The notes beneath the pieces were generated by a model, which saw nothing but the letters and a program-made list of their open reading frames with translations, was not told the DNA's origin and searched no databases. This document shows positions 8,701-17,587 of a stretch of DNA of 64,000 bases, one piece after another. Origin of the DNA: Paraburkholderia sp. BL25I1N1 (lineage in GTDB: Bacteria; Pseudomonadota; Gammaproteobacteria; Burkholderiales; Burkholderiaceae); the NCBI RefSeq assembly GCF_003002025.1, contig NZ_PVZB01000019.1:1-64000 (forward strand), in the 5' to 3' direction. How positions within the stretch are numbered: position 1 is the stretch's first letter; each line of letters opens with the position of its first letter. A program made the translations under genes and the position numbers.

Positions 8701-9877
8701 GTTCCAGCGTCTCGCACGTATGCTCGACGGCAAGGTCGCGAACGGCGGTCCGAAGAAACTGGCCAAGGGCACGAAGATCGAACAGGCTTACCTGCAAGAT
8801 CTGGATCACTACCACTGGTTCGACATCCGCCTCGCGGACGAAGAAGCAGCGGCACAGCTCGAAGCGATCAAGGACTCGATCGAACAAAAGCGTCACCAGT
8901 TCGATCTGGCGTTCGAAGAAAAGCGCAAGAAGCTCACGCAAGGCGACGAACTGCCGCCGGGCGTGTTGAAGATGGTCAAGGTGTATCTGGCAGTCAAGCG
9001 CCGCCTGCAGCCTGGCGACAAGATGGCCGGCCGCCACGGTAACAAGGGTGTCGTGTCGAAGATCGTTCCGATCGAAGACATGCCGTACATGGCCGACGGC
9101 CGTCCGGCTGACGTCGTTCTGAACCCGCTCGGCGTGCCGTCGCGGATGAACGTGGGTCAGGTTCTCGAAGTGCATCTGGGCTGGGCCGCGAAGGGTCTCG
9201 GCTGGCGTATCGGCGAAATGCTGCAGCGTCAGGCGAAGATCGCTGAACTGCGCGAATTCCTGACCAAGATCTACAACGAGTCGGGCCGCGCTGAAGAGCT
9301 GGACAGCTTCACGGACGACGAGATCGTCGAACTGGCGAAGAACCTGCGCGAAGGCGTGCCGTTCGCTACGCCGGTGTTCGACGGCGCGACGGAAGAAGAA
9401 ATGTCGCGCGCGCTGGATCTGGCATTCCCGGACGACATCGCGAAGAACCTCGGCATGACGCCGTCGAAGAATCAGGTGCGTCTGTACGACGGCCGCACGG
9501 GCGAAATGTTCGAACGTACGGTGACGGTCGGCTACATGCACTACCTGAAGCTGCACCACTTGGTCGACGACAAGATGCACGCGCGTTCCACGGGCCCGTA
9601 CTCGCTCGTGACGCAGCAGCCGTTGGGCGGTAAGGCGCAATTCGGTGGCCAGCGTTTCGGTGAAATGGAAGTGTGGGCGCTCGAAGCGTACGGCGCATCG
9701 TACGTGCTGCAGGAAATGCTGACGGTGAAGTCGGACGACGTGACAGGCCGGACCAAGGTTTATGAAAACCTGGTCAAGGGCGATCACGTGATCGACGCCG
9801 GCATGCCGGAATCCTTCAACGTGTTGGTGAAGGAAATCCGCTCGCTCGGTATCGACATCGACCTCGACCGCAACTAA
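5771..9877 (+). CDS. rpoB: DNA-directed RNA polymerase subunit beta
   Basis: Beta subunit of RNA polymerase (1368 residues), forming one pincer and part of the active centre. The rifampicin pocket near residues 513-540 reads SSQLSQFMDQ and THKRRVSALGPGGL. These are the wild-type, drug-sensitive residues at the positions equivalent to E. coli D516, H526 and S531. The GDKMAGRHGNKG motif lies near residue 1077. It starts after a GGAG site and is followed by rpoC after 21 bases. A very long antisense open frame across it is a codon-bias artefact. Confidence 0.98.
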   Translation: MQYSFTEKKRIRKSFAKRPIVHQVPFLLATQLESFSTFLQADTSSTQRKPEGLQAAFTSVFPIVSHNGFARLEFVSYMLSPPAFNIKECQQRGLTYCSALRAKVRLVLLDKESPSKPVVKEVKEQEVYMGEIPLMTPTGSFVINGTERVIVSQLHRSPGVFFEHDKGKTHSSGKLLFSARIIPYRGSWLDFEFDPKDVLYFRVDRRRKMPVTILLKAIGLTPEQILANFFVFDNFTLMPEGAQMEFVPERLRGEVARFDITDRDGNVIVQKDKRINAKHIRDLDNAKTKFISVPEDYLLGRVLAKNVVDGDTGEVIANANDEITETVLEKLRESKIKDIQTLYTNDLDQGPYISSTLRIDETADKMAARIAIYRMMRPGEPPTEEAVEALFNRLFYSEDAYDLSKVGRMKFNRRVGRDEIVGPMTLQDDDILATIKILVELRNGKGEVDDIDHLGNRRVRCVGELAENQFRAGLVRVERAVKERLGQAESENLMPHDLINSKPISSAIREFFGSSQLSQFMDQTNPLSEITHKRRVSALGPGGLTRERAGFEVRDVHPTHYGRVCPIETPEGPNIGLINSLALYAHLNEYGFLETPYRKVVDSKVTDQIDYLSAIEEGRYVIAQANAAVAEDGSLTDELVSSREAGETLMVTPDRIQYMDVAPSQIVSVAASLIPFLEHDDANRALMGSNMQRQAVPCLRPEKAVVGTGIERTVAVDSGTTVQAFRGGVVDYVDAGRMVIRVNDDEAVAGDVGVDIYNLIKYTRSNQNTNINQRPIVKVGDIVSRGDVLADGASTDLGELALGQNMLVAFMPWNGYNFEDSILISEKVVADDRYTSIHIEELNVVARDTKLGPEEITRDISNLAEVQLGRLDESGIVYIGAEVEAGDVLVGKVTPKGETQLTPEEKLLRAIFGEKASDVKDTSLRVPSGMSGTVIDVQVFTREGIQRDKRAQQIIDDELKRYRLDLNDQLRIVEGDAFQRLARMLDGKVANGGPKKLAKGTKIEQAYLQDLDHYHWFDIRLADEEAAAQLEAIKDSIEQKRHQFDLAFEEKRKKLTQGDELPPGVLKMVKVYLAVKRRLQPGDKMAGRHGNKGVVSKIVPIEDMPYMADGRPADVVLNPLGVPSRMNVGQVLEVHLGWAAKGLGWRIGEMLQRQAKIAELREFLTKIYNESGRAEELDSFTDDEIVELAKNLREGVPFATPVFDGATEEEMSRALDLAFPDDIAKNLGMTPSKNQVRLYDGRTGEMFERTVTVGYMHYLKLHHLVDDKMHARSTGPYSLVTQQPLGGKAQFGGQRFGEMEVWALEAYGASYVLQEMLTVKSDDVTGRTKVYENLVKGDHVIDAGMPESFNVLVKEIRSLGIDIDLDRN

Positions 9878-9898
9878 TCGGACTACGGAGAGAAAGCA

Positions 9899-12800
9899 AT
9901 GAAAGCTCTGCTCGATCTATTCAAGCAAGTCCAACAGCCTGAAGTTTTTGACGCGATCAAGATCGGTCTGGCTTCGCCGGACAAGATCCGTTCGTGGTCG
10001 TTCGGTGAAGTGAAGAAGCCGGAAACCATCAACTACCGGACGTTCAAGCCGGAACGCGATGGTTTGTTCTGCGCGAAGATCTTCGGGCCGATCAAAGACT
10101 ACGAATGCCTTTGCGGCAAGTACAAGCGCCTCAAGCACCGTGGCGTGATCTGCGAGAAGTGCGGCGTCGAAGTGACGCTGGCGAAGGTGCGTCGCGAACG
10201 GATGGGCCACATTGAACTGGCCTCGCCGGTTGCGCACATCTGGTTCCTGAAGTCGCTGCCGTCGCGTCTGGGCATGGTGCTCGACATGACGCTGCGCGAC
10301 ATCGAACGCGTGCTGTACTTCGAAGCATATGTGGTGATCGATCCGGGCATGACGCCGCTGAAAGCGCGGCAGATCATGACCGAAGAGGATTACTACAACA
10401 AGGTCGAAGAATACGGTGACGAATTCCGCGCCGAGATGGGCGCGGAAGGCGTGCGCGAGTTGCTGCGCGCGATCAACATCGACGAACAGGTCGAGATGCT
10501 GCGCACCGAACTCAAGAACACGGGTTCGGAAGCGAAGATCAAGAAGTACGCGAAGCGCCTGAAGGTGCTCGAGGCTTTCCAACGTTCGGGCATCAAGCCT
10601 GACTGGATGGTGCTCGAAGTGCTGCCGGTGCTGCCGCCGGAACTGCGTCCGCTGGTGCCGCTGGACGGCGGCCGTTTCGCGACGTCGGACCTGAACGACC
10701 TGTATCGCCGCGTGATCAACCGTAACAACCGGTTGAAGCGTCTGCTCGAACTGAAGGCGCCTGAAATCATCGTCCGCAACGAAAAGCGGATGCTGCAGGA
10801 AGCCGTCGACTCGCTGCTCGACAACGGTCGTCGCGGTAAGGCCATGACCGGTGCGAACAAGCGTCCGCTGAAGTCGCTCGCTGACATGATCAAGGGTAAG
10901 GGCGGTCGTTTCCGTCAGAACTTGCTCGGTAAGCGCGTTGACTATTCGGGCCGTTCGGTGATCGTGGTCGGCCCGACGCTCAAGCTGCATCAGTGCGGTC
11001 TGCCGAAGCTGATGGCGCTCGAACTGTTCAAGCCGTTCATCTTCAACAAGCTCGAAGTGATGGGTGTCGCTACCACCATCAAGGCTGCGAAGAAGGAAGT
11101 CGAGAACCAGACGCCGGTGGTGTGGGACATTCTCGAAGAAGTCATTCGCGAACATCCGGTCATGCTGAACCGTGCGCCGACGCTTCACCGTCTTGGCATT
11201 CAGGCTTTCGAGCCGGTGCTGATCGAAGGTAAGGCAATCCAGCTGCATCCGCTCGTTTGCGCGGCGTTCAACGCCGACTTCGACGGTGACCAGATGGCTG
11301 TTCACGTGCCGCTGTCGCTCGAAGCGCAGATGGAAGCGCGTACGCTGATGCTGGCGTCGAACAACGTCCTGTTCCCGGCCAACGGCGATCCGTCGATCGT
11401 GCCGTCGCAGGATATCGTGCTCGGTTTGTACTACGCGACCCGTGAAGCAGTGAACGCCAAGGGCGAAGGCCTGACGTTCACCGGCGTTTCGGAAGCGCTG
11501 CGTGCTTACGAGAACAAGGAAGTCGAGCTCGCCTCGCGCGTCAACGTGCGGATCACCGAAATGGTCCATAACGAAGACAAGTCGGAAGGTGCGCCGGCGT
11601 TCGTGCCGAAGATCACGCTGTACCCGACCACCGTCGGCCGTGCAATCCTGTCGGAGATCCTTCCGCCGGGCCTGCCGTTCTCGGTGCTCAACAAGCCGCT
11701 GAAGAAGAAGGAAATCTCGCGCCTCATCAACACCGCATTCCGCAAGTGCGGTCTGCGTGAAACGGTGATTTTCGCCGACCAGTTGATGCAGTCGGGTTTC
11801 CGTCTGGCAACGCGCGCTGGTATTTCGATCTGCGTCGACGACATGCTCGTGCCACCGCAGAAGGAAACCATCGTCGGCGACGCCGCGAAGAAGGTGAAGG
11901 AATACGACCGTCAGTACATGTCGGGTCTCGTCACGTCGCAAGAGCGCTACAACAACGTGGTCGACATCTGGTCGGCAACGTCGGAAGCGGTCGGCAAGGC
12001 GATGATGGAACAGCTGTCGACGGAACCGGTCACGGATCGCGACGGCAACGAAACGCGTCAGGAATCGTTCAACTCGATTTACATGATGGCGGACTCGGGT
12101 GCTCGTGGTTCCGCGGTTCAGATTCGTCAGCTGGCCGGTATGCGTGGCCTGATGGCGAAGCCGGACGGCTCGATCATCGAGACGCCGATTACGGCGAACT
12201 TCCGTGAAGGCCTGAACGTGTTGCAGTACTTCATCTCGACCCACGGTGCACGTAAGGGTCTGGCTGATACGGCACTGAAGACGGCTAACTCGGGTTACCT
12301 GACGCGTCGTCTCGTCGACGTGACGCAGGATCTGGTGGTGGTCGAGGACGATTGCGGTACGTCCAACGGCGTCGCCATGAAGGCGTTGGTCGAAGGCGGT
12401 GAAGTCGTCGAAGCGCTGCGTGACCGTATTCTGGGTCGCGTGACGGTGGCTGACGTCGTCAATCCGGAATCGCAGGAAACGCTGTACGAAACGGGCACGT
12501 TGCTCGACGAAGATGCGGTCGAAGAAATCGAACGCCTCGGCATCGACGAAGTGCGCGTACGTACGCCGCTGACTTGCGAAACGCGTTACGGTCTGTGCGC
12601 AGCCTGCTACGGCCGCGACCTGGGTCGTGGCTCGTCGGTCAACGTCGGTGAAGCAGTCGGCGTGATCGCTGCTCAGTCGATCGGTGAACCGGGCACGCAG
12701 CTCACGATGCGTACGTTCCACATCGGTGGTGCGGCGTCGCGAGCGGCAGTGGCTTCGTCGGTTGAAGCGAAGTCGAACGGTACGGTGCGTTTCACGGCAA

Positions 12801-14137
12801 CGATGCGTTACGTCACCAACGCGAAGGGCGAGCAGATCGTCATCTCGCGTTCGGGCGAAGCGATGATCACCGACGACCACGGTCGCGAGCGCGAACGCCA
12901 CAAGGTGCCGTACGGCGCGACGCTGTTGCAACTGGATGGCGCGCAGATCAAGGCCGGCACGCAACTGGCGACGTGGGATCCGTTGACGCGTCCGATCATC
13001 ACCGAGTGGGGCGGTACGGTGAAGTTCGAAAACGTCGAAGAAGGCGTGACCGTTGCGAAGCAGATCGACGATGTGACGGGTCTGTCCACGCTGGTCGTGA
13101 TCGACGTGAAGCGTCGTGGTTCGCAAGCGTCGAAGACGGTGCGTCCGCAGGTCAAGTTGCTCGACGCGAACGGCGAAGAAGTCAAGATCCCGAACACCGA
13201 GCACTCGGTGCAGATCGGTTTCCAGGTCGGCGCTCTGATCACCGTGAAGGACGGTCAGCAAGTGCAGGTCGGTGAAGTGCTGGCACGTATCCCGGTTGAA
13301 TCGCAGAAAACGCGTGACATTACCGGTGGTCTGCCGCGTGTGGCCGAACTGTTCGAAGCGCGTTCGCCGAAGGACGCAGGTATCCTGGCGGAAGTTACGG
13401 GTACGACGTCGTTCGGTAAAGACACGAAGGGCAAGCAGCGTCTCGTTATCACGGACCTCGACGGCAATCAGCACGAGTTCCTGATCGCGAAGGAAAAGCA
13501 GGTTCTGGTGCACGATGGTCAGGTCGTCAACAAGGGCGAAATGATTGTCGACGGTCCTGCCGATCCGCACGACATCTTGCGTCTGCAAGGTATCGAAGCG
13601 CTGTCGCGTTACATCGTGGACGAAGTGCAGGACGTGTACCGTCTGCAAGGCGTGAAGATCAACGACAAGCACATTGAAGTGATTGTTCGTCAGATGCTGC
13701 GCCGCGTGCAGATTACGGACAACGGCGATACGCGTTTCATCCCGGGCGAACAGGTCGAGCGGTCGGATATGCTCGACGAGAACGACCGTATGATCGCGGA
13801 AGACAAGCGTCCGGCAACGTACGAAAACGTCCTGCTCGGTATCACGAAGGCCTCGTTGTCGACCGATTCGTTCATCTCGGCGGCGTCGTTCCAGGAAACG
13901 ACCCGCGTGCTGACCGAAGCGGCGATCATGGGCAAGCGCGACGACCTGCGTGGTCTGAAGGAAAACGTGATCGTCGGCCGTCTGATTCCGGCTGGTACGG
14001 GTCTCGCGTTCCACAAGGCGCGCAAGACCAAGGAGCTGTCGGACCGCGAGCGTTTCGATCAGATCGCAGCGGAAGAGTCGTTCGAATTCGGTACGCCGGA
14101 AACCCCGGCCGCCGAACAGCAGCACTCAGGCGAGTAA
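9899..14137 (+). CDS. rpoC: DNA-directed RNA polymerase subunit beta'
   Basis: Catalytic beta' subunit (1412 residues). The first zinc site uses C70, C72, C85 and C88. The active-site NADFDGD motif has its magnesium-binding aspartates at 460, 462 and 464. The second zinc cluster includes CETRYGLCAACYGRDL around residue 895. Length and motif positions match the E. coli protein closely. It is cotranscribed with rpoB and followed by a strong terminator. Confidence 0.98.
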   Translation: MKALLDLFKQVQQPEVFDAIKIGLASPDKIRSWSFGEVKKPETINYRTFKPERDGLFCAKIFGPIKDYECLCGKYKRLKHRGVICEKCGVEVTLAKVRRERMGHIELASPVAHIWFLKSLPSRLGMVLDMTLRDIERVLYFEAYVVIDPGMTPLKARQIMTEEDYYNKVEEYGDEFRAEMGAEGVRELLRAINIDEQVEMLRTELKNTGSEAKIKKYAKRLKVLEAFQRSGIKPDWMVLEVLPVLPPELRPLVPLDGGRFATSDLNDLYRRVINRNNRLKRLLELKAPEIIVRNEKRMLQEAVDSLLDNGRRGKAMTGANKRPLKSLADMIKGKGGRFRQNLLGKRVDYSGRSVIVVGPTLKLHQCGLPKLMALELFKPFIFNKLEVMGVATTIKAAKKEVENQTPVVWDILEEVIREHPVMLNRAPTLHRLGIQAFEPVLIEGKAIQLHPLVCAAFNADFDGDQMAVHVPLSLEAQMEARTLMLASNNVLFPANGDPSIVPSQDIVLGLYYATREAVNAKGEGLTFTGVSEALRAYENKEVELASRVNVRITEMVHNEDKSEGAPAFVPKITLYPTTVGRAILSEILPPGLPFSVLNKPLKKKEISRLINTAFRKCGLRETVIFADQLMQSGFRLATRAGISICVDDMLVPPQKETIVGDAAKKVKEYDRQYMSGLVTSQERYNNVVDIWSATSEAVGKAMMEQLSTEPVTDRDGNETRQESFNSIYMMADSGARGSAVQIRQLAGMRGLMAKPDGSIIETPITANFREGLNVLQYFISTHGARKGLADTALKTANSGYLTRRLVDVTQDLVVVEDDCGTSNGVAMKALVEGGEVVEALRDRILGRVTVADVVNPESQETLYETGTLLDEDAVEEIERLGIDEVRVRTPLTCETRYGLCAACYGRDLGRGSSVNVGEAVGVIAAQSIGEPGTQLTMRTFHIGGAASRAAVASSVEAKSNGTVRFTATMRYVTNAKGEQIVISRSGEAMITDDHGRERERHKVPYGATLLQLDGAQIKAGTQLATWDPLTRPIITEWGGTVKFENVEEGVTVAKQIDDVTGLSTLVVIDVKRRGSQASKTVRPQVKLLDANGEEVKIPNTEHSVQIGFQVGALITVKDGQQVQVGEVLARIPVESQKTRDITGGLPRVAELFEARSPKDAGILAEVTGTTSFGKDTKGKQRLVITDLDGNQHEFLIAKEKQVLVHDGQVVNKGEMIVDGPADPHDILRLQGIEALSRYIVDEVQDVYRLQGVKINDKHIEVIVRQMLRRVQITDNGDTRFIPGEQVERSDMLDENDRMIAEDKRPATYENVLLGITKASLSTDSFISAASFQETTRVLTEAAIMGKRDDLRGLKENVIVGRLIPAGTGLAFHKARKTKELSDRERFDQIAAEESFEFGTPETPAAEQQHSGE

Positions 14138-14189
14138 CTCAGGTCAGTCAGTCCAGGCAGCGCAAGCCGCTTGGGCTCACCAGCCAGCG

Positions 14190-14221
14190 AAGCCGCTCAG
14201 TTTCGACTGAGCGGCTTTTTT
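14190..14221 (+). terminator. Terminator after rpoC
   Basis: AAGCCGCTCAG (14190-14200) pairs perfectly with CTGAGCGGCTT (14207-14217) over a six-base loop and is followed by a T-run. It ends the rplKAJL-rpoBC transcript and separates it from recQ. Confidence 0.92.
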
Positions 14222-14352
14222 ATGCGTTCTTCTTTCTTGCATTTTTTGCGGATCAGTCGGCCAAACGGCTAACGCTGCATCAAAGCACGGGCGCAGCACG
14301 AATGCGTTGGTAAAATTCGTGTCACCGGCATCACGCTGCTTCTCTCAAATTC

Positions 14353-16200
14353 ATGTCCCGTCCGCTCGAAATCCTCAACGAAGTATTCGGTTACCCCGCG
14401 TTCAGAGGGCAGCAGGCCGAAATTGTCGAGCACGTCGCCGGCGGCGGCGACTGCCTCGTGTTGATGCCGACGGGCGGCGGCAAGTCCCTCTGCTATCAGA
14501 TTCCGTCGCTGGTGCGCCGCGAAGGCGGCTTCGGCGCCGGCATCGTCGTTTCTCCGCTGATCGCGCTGATGCAGGATCAGGTGGCCGCGCTCACCGAAGT
14601 GGGCGTGCGCGCGGCGTATCTGAATTCGACGCTCTCTAGCGCCGAGGCGATGGCGACCGAGCGCGCATTGCGCGAAGGCGAAATCGATCTGCTCTACGTA
14701 GCGCCGGAGCGTTTGATGACGCCCCGGTTCCAGGAACTGCTGGAACGCACCCGTATCGGATTGTTCGCCATCGACGAAGCGCATTGCGTGTCGCAGTGGG
14801 GGCACGATTTCCGGCCGGAATACATTCAGTTGTCGGTGCTGCACGAGCGATTCCCGAACGTGCCGCGGATCGCGCTGACGGCCACCGCTGACGCAATCAC
14901 GCGCGACGAGATCATCCATCGCCTCGCGCTGGATGACGCGCGCATTTTCGTGTCGAGCTTCGACCGACCGAACATCCGTTATCGCATCGTCGAAAAAGAC
15001 AATGCGCGTACGCAGTTGCTGGACTTCATTCGCGCGGAGCATTCGAAGCCGGACGGCACGACCGACGCCGGCGTCGTCTATTGCCTGTCGCGCCGCAAGG
15101 TCGAAGAGACGGCGGAATGGTTGAAGGAAAAAGGCATGCGCGCGCTGCCGTATCACGCCGGCATGGAATTCGAAATCCGCCAGAAGCATCAGGAGATGTT
15201 TCAGCGCGAGGAAGGGATTGTGATGTGCGCGACCATCGCGTTCGGCATGGGTATCGACAAACCGGACGTGCGTTTCGTCGCTCACCTCGACTTGCCGAAG
15301 AGCGTCGAAGGTTACTACCAGGAAACGGGTCGCGCGGGCCGCGACGGCATGCCGGCGAACGCCTGGATGGCCTACGGTCTCGGCGACGTTGTGCAGCAGC
15401 GCAAGATGATCGACGAATCCGACGCCGACGACGCGCACAAACGCGTACAGACCGGCAAGCTGGACGCGTTGCTCGGACTGTGCGAAGCGGCGACCTGCCG
15501 GCGAGTGCGACTGCTCGCGTATTTCGGTGAATCGAGCAAGCCTTGCGGCAACTGCGACAACTGTCTTGAACCGCCGGACACATGGGATGCGACGCGCGAG
15601 GCGCGGATGGCGCTGTCGTGCGTGTTCCGCGCGCAGCGGGCGAGCGGCTTTCATTTCGGCGCCGGCCATCTGATCGACATTCTGCGCGGTAACAGTAACG
15701 AGAAAATCCTGCAGCGTGGTCACGAGAAGCTGACCACGTTCGGCATCGGTTCGGCGCTAGGCGAACCGGAGTGGCGAGCTGTGTTCCGCCAGTTGGTCGC
15801 GTTCGGCTATCTGACTGTCGATCACGAAGGATTTGGCTCGCTGGTCCTGACCGAGGCGAGCAAGCCGGTGCTCAAAGGTGAGCAAAACGTCACCATGCGC
15901 CGCTATGTGAAGCCTACGCGCACGCGGCAATCGTCCGGCCGCACCAGTGAGCGCGCCGACCCGACGATCGGCATGGGCCCGCGCGAACGCGCGCGCTGGG
16001 AGCGGCTTCGCGCATGGCGCACCGAAACCGCGAAGAGCGACGGCGTGCCGGCCTACGTGATCTTCCACGACGCGACCCTGGCGGAAATCGCCCGCAACGG
16101 CCCCGACTCGATTGAGGATTTGCGCGGCATTCCGGGTATGGGCGCACGCAAACTCGACCGTTTCGGCGACGAATTGCTGGAAGTCGTCGCCGCCGACTAA
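14353..16200 (+). CDS. recQ: ATP-dependent DNA helicase RecQ
   Basis: RecQ (615 residues) unwinds DNA 3' to 5' and acts in recombination repair at stalled forks. It has the Walker A motif TGGGKS with K44, the DEAH box near residue 141 followed by CVSQWGHDFR, and a helicase C domain. The RQC zinc site includes CGNCDNC. A C-terminal HRDC domain ends in GIPGMGARKLDRFGDELL. The domain set and length are those of full RecQ. Its place between rpoC and rpsL interrupts two otherwise neighbouring translation clusters. The rpoC terminator lies before it and the str promoter after it, so it has its own transcription. Confidence 0.96.
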   Translation: MSRPLEILNEVFGYPAFRGQQAEIVEHVAGGGDCLVLMPTGGGKSLCYQIPSLVRREGGFGAGIVVSPLIALMQDQVAALTEVGVRAAYLNSTLSSAEAMATERALREGEIDLLYVAPERLMTPRFQELLERTRIGLFAIDEAHCVSQWGHDFRPEYIQLSVLHERFPNVPRIALTATADAITRDEIIHRLALDDARIFVSSFDRPNIRYRIVEKDNARTQLLDFIRAEHSKPDGTTDAGVVYCLSRRKVEETAEWLKEKGMRALPYHAGMEFEIRQKHQEMFQREEGIVMCATIAFGMGIDKPDVRFVAHLDLPKSVEGYYQETGRAGRDGMPANAWMAYGLGDVVQQRKMIDESDADDAHKRVQTGKLDALLGLCEAATCRRVRLLAYFGESSKPCGNCDNCLEPPDTWDATREARMALSCVFRAQRASGFHFGAGHLIDILRGNSNEKILQRGHEKLTTFGIGSALGEPEWRAVFRQLVAFGYLTVDHEGFGSLVLTEASKPVLKGEQNVTMRRYVKPTRTRQSSGRTSERADPTIGMGPRERARWERLRAWRTETAKSDGVPAYVIFHDATLAEIARNGPDSIEDLRGIPGMGARKLDRFGDELLEVVAAD

Positions 16201-16253
16201 GCGCTCGGCGAGCGCTTGAGCGGGTCGGCTGGGGTGCGAAACGTCGCAACCTG

Positions 16254-16283
16254 TTGACTCCCTTAGTATTTTCGGAATATTAT
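16254..16283 (+). promoter_or_regulatory. Sigma-70 promoter of the str operon
   Basis: TTGACT (16254-16259), an 18-base spacer and TATTAT (16278-16283) precede rpsL by about 140 bases. The stretch is AT-rich against a GC-rich background, and it lies just after recQ. The predicted start near 16290 leaves a leader of about 130 bases. Confidence 0.7.
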
Positions 16284-16422
16284 GCTAGGTTCCGGTTCTT
16301 GGAATGCCCGCGCGCGTAGTTAACTCGTGCGTCGGCACTTGGGTCCGGAAGTTCGATGCGCAATCGTTTCTGCTTTGCCCGGAAACAGATGCGTCGATTT
16401 TGTTCAATTTCAGGAATAAACA

Positions 16423-16803
16423 ATGCCAACCATCAATCAACTGGTTCGCAAAGGCCGCCAGTCGGAAACGACTAAGAGCAAGAGCCCGGCCTTGCAGGAC
16501 TGCCCCCAGCGTCGCGGCGTGTGCACCCGTGTGTACACCACGACGCCTAAGAAGCCTAACTCGGCACTGCGTAAGGTTGCCAAGGTTCGTCTGACGAACG
16601 GCTTCGAAGTCATTTCGTACATCGGTGGTGAAGGCCACAACCTGCAGGAACACTCGGTCGTACTGATTCGCGGCGGCCGTGTGAAGGACTTGCCGGGTGT
16701 GCGTTACCACATGGTTCGCGGCTCGCTGGATACCCAGGGCGTCAAGGATCGTAAGCAGGCTCGCTCGAAGTACGGTGCGAAGCGTGCCAAGGCTGGCAAG
16801 TAA
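16423..16803 (+). CDS. rpsL: 30S ribosomal protein S12
   Basis: S12 (126 residues) sits at the decoding centre and controls accuracy. The segment TTPKKPNSALRKVAKVRL contains the lysine equivalent to K43, and the later GGRVKDLPGVRYHMVRG contains the one equivalent to K88. Both are the streptomycin-sensitive wild-type residues. First gene of the str unit; rpsG follows after 179 bases. Confidence 0.97.
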   Translation: MPTINQLVRKGRQSETTKSKSPALQDCPQRRGVCTRVYTTTPKKPNSALRKVAKVRLTNGFEVISYIGGEGHNLQEHSVVLIRGGRVKDLPGVRYHMVRGSLDTQGVKDRKQARSKYGAKRAKAGK

Positions 16804-16982
16804 TTAGCCGGTCAGCAGTTTCAGGTCGCCTGTAAAGGCGGTAATAGCGGTGGTGCCGGAATCGCCGGTGCTGTCGAGTAAGTGGTCACCCGACCAGGCT
16901 GGTAAGTCGTTAGAGATGAATCGGGTTAGTTGGTGACCGTGGGGCTAAAAGTAGCTCCAACTGAAAAGTTAAAGGAAGAAAC

Positions 16983-17453
16983 ATGCCGCGTCGTCGCGAA
17001 GTCCCCAAGCGGGAAGTGTTGCCGGATCCGAAGTTCGGTAACGTTGATGTAGCTAAGTTCATGAACGTGCTGATGCTCTCAGGCAAGAAGTCGGTTGCCG
17101 AGCGTATCGTGTACGGCGCTTTCGAACAGATCCAGACCAAGGGTGGCAAGGACCCGCTGGAAGTGTTCACGGTAGCGCTCAACAACGTCAAGCCGGTGGT
17201 CGAAGTTAAGAGCCGCCGCGTTGGTGGTGCGAACTATCAGGTTCCGGTCGAAGTGCGCCCGTCGCGTCGTATGGCATTGGCGATGCGTTGGCTGCGTGAA
17301 GCCGCGAAGAAGCGCAGCGAGAAGTCGATGGCCCTGCGTCTGGCAGGTGAACTTTCCGAAGCGGCCGAAGGCCGTGGCGGCGCAATGAAGAAGCGCGACG
17401 AAGTTCACCGGATGGCAGAAGCCAACAAGGCGTTCTCGCACTTCCGTTTCTAA
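16983..17453 (+). CDS. rpsG: 30S ribosomal protein S7
   Basis: S7 (156 residues) nucleates assembly of the 30S head and binds the 3' major domain of 16S rRNA. It begins MPRRREVPKREVLPDPKFG, the family start, after AAAGGAAG. In E. coli S7 represses the str operon by binding the S12-S7 spacer. The 179-base spacer here (16804-16982) could serve the same role, but I did not establish the fold. Confidence 0.97.
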   Translation: MPRRREVPKREVLPDPKFGNVDVAKFMNVLMLSGKKSVAERIVYGAFEQIQTKGGKDPLEVFTVALNNVKPVVEVKSRRVGGANYQVPVEVRPSRRMALAMRWLREAAKKRSEKSMALRLAGELSEAAEGRGGAMKKRDEVHRMAEANKAFSHFRF

Positions 17454-17496
17454 GCTTCCCGAACCCGGGTTTAGCAGAAAAAACGGAAAGAAATTC

Positions 17497-17530
17497 CGGG
17501 CGGGTGCGCTTACAAAGCGCCTCGCCCGTT
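17497..17530 (+). other. Hairpin in the rpsG-fusA spacer
   Basis: A GC-rich inverted repeat (CGGGCGGGTGCGC against GCGCCTCGCCCG, loop near 17511-17516) is followed only by GTTTGTG. It could be a weak attenuator or an mRNA-processing structure within the str unit. Confidence 0.45.
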
Positions 17531-17587
17531 TGTGTTACAGCGCGATGGGTATTTTCTCGCATCGCGTCATCCCAATAGAGGATCAAA

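Noticed and set aside
5984..9787. Antisense open frame of 1267 codons across rpoB
   Set aside because: It lies opposite rpoB, has no recognisable family, a His/Arg/Val-rich composition, and arises because strongly biased codons leave no stops in one antisense frame.
9917..14125. Antisense open frame of 1402 codons across rpoC
   Set aside because: Same codon-bias artefact as on rpoB. Similar long frames occur opposite fusA (17567-19711), tuf and gltB (61598-63916).
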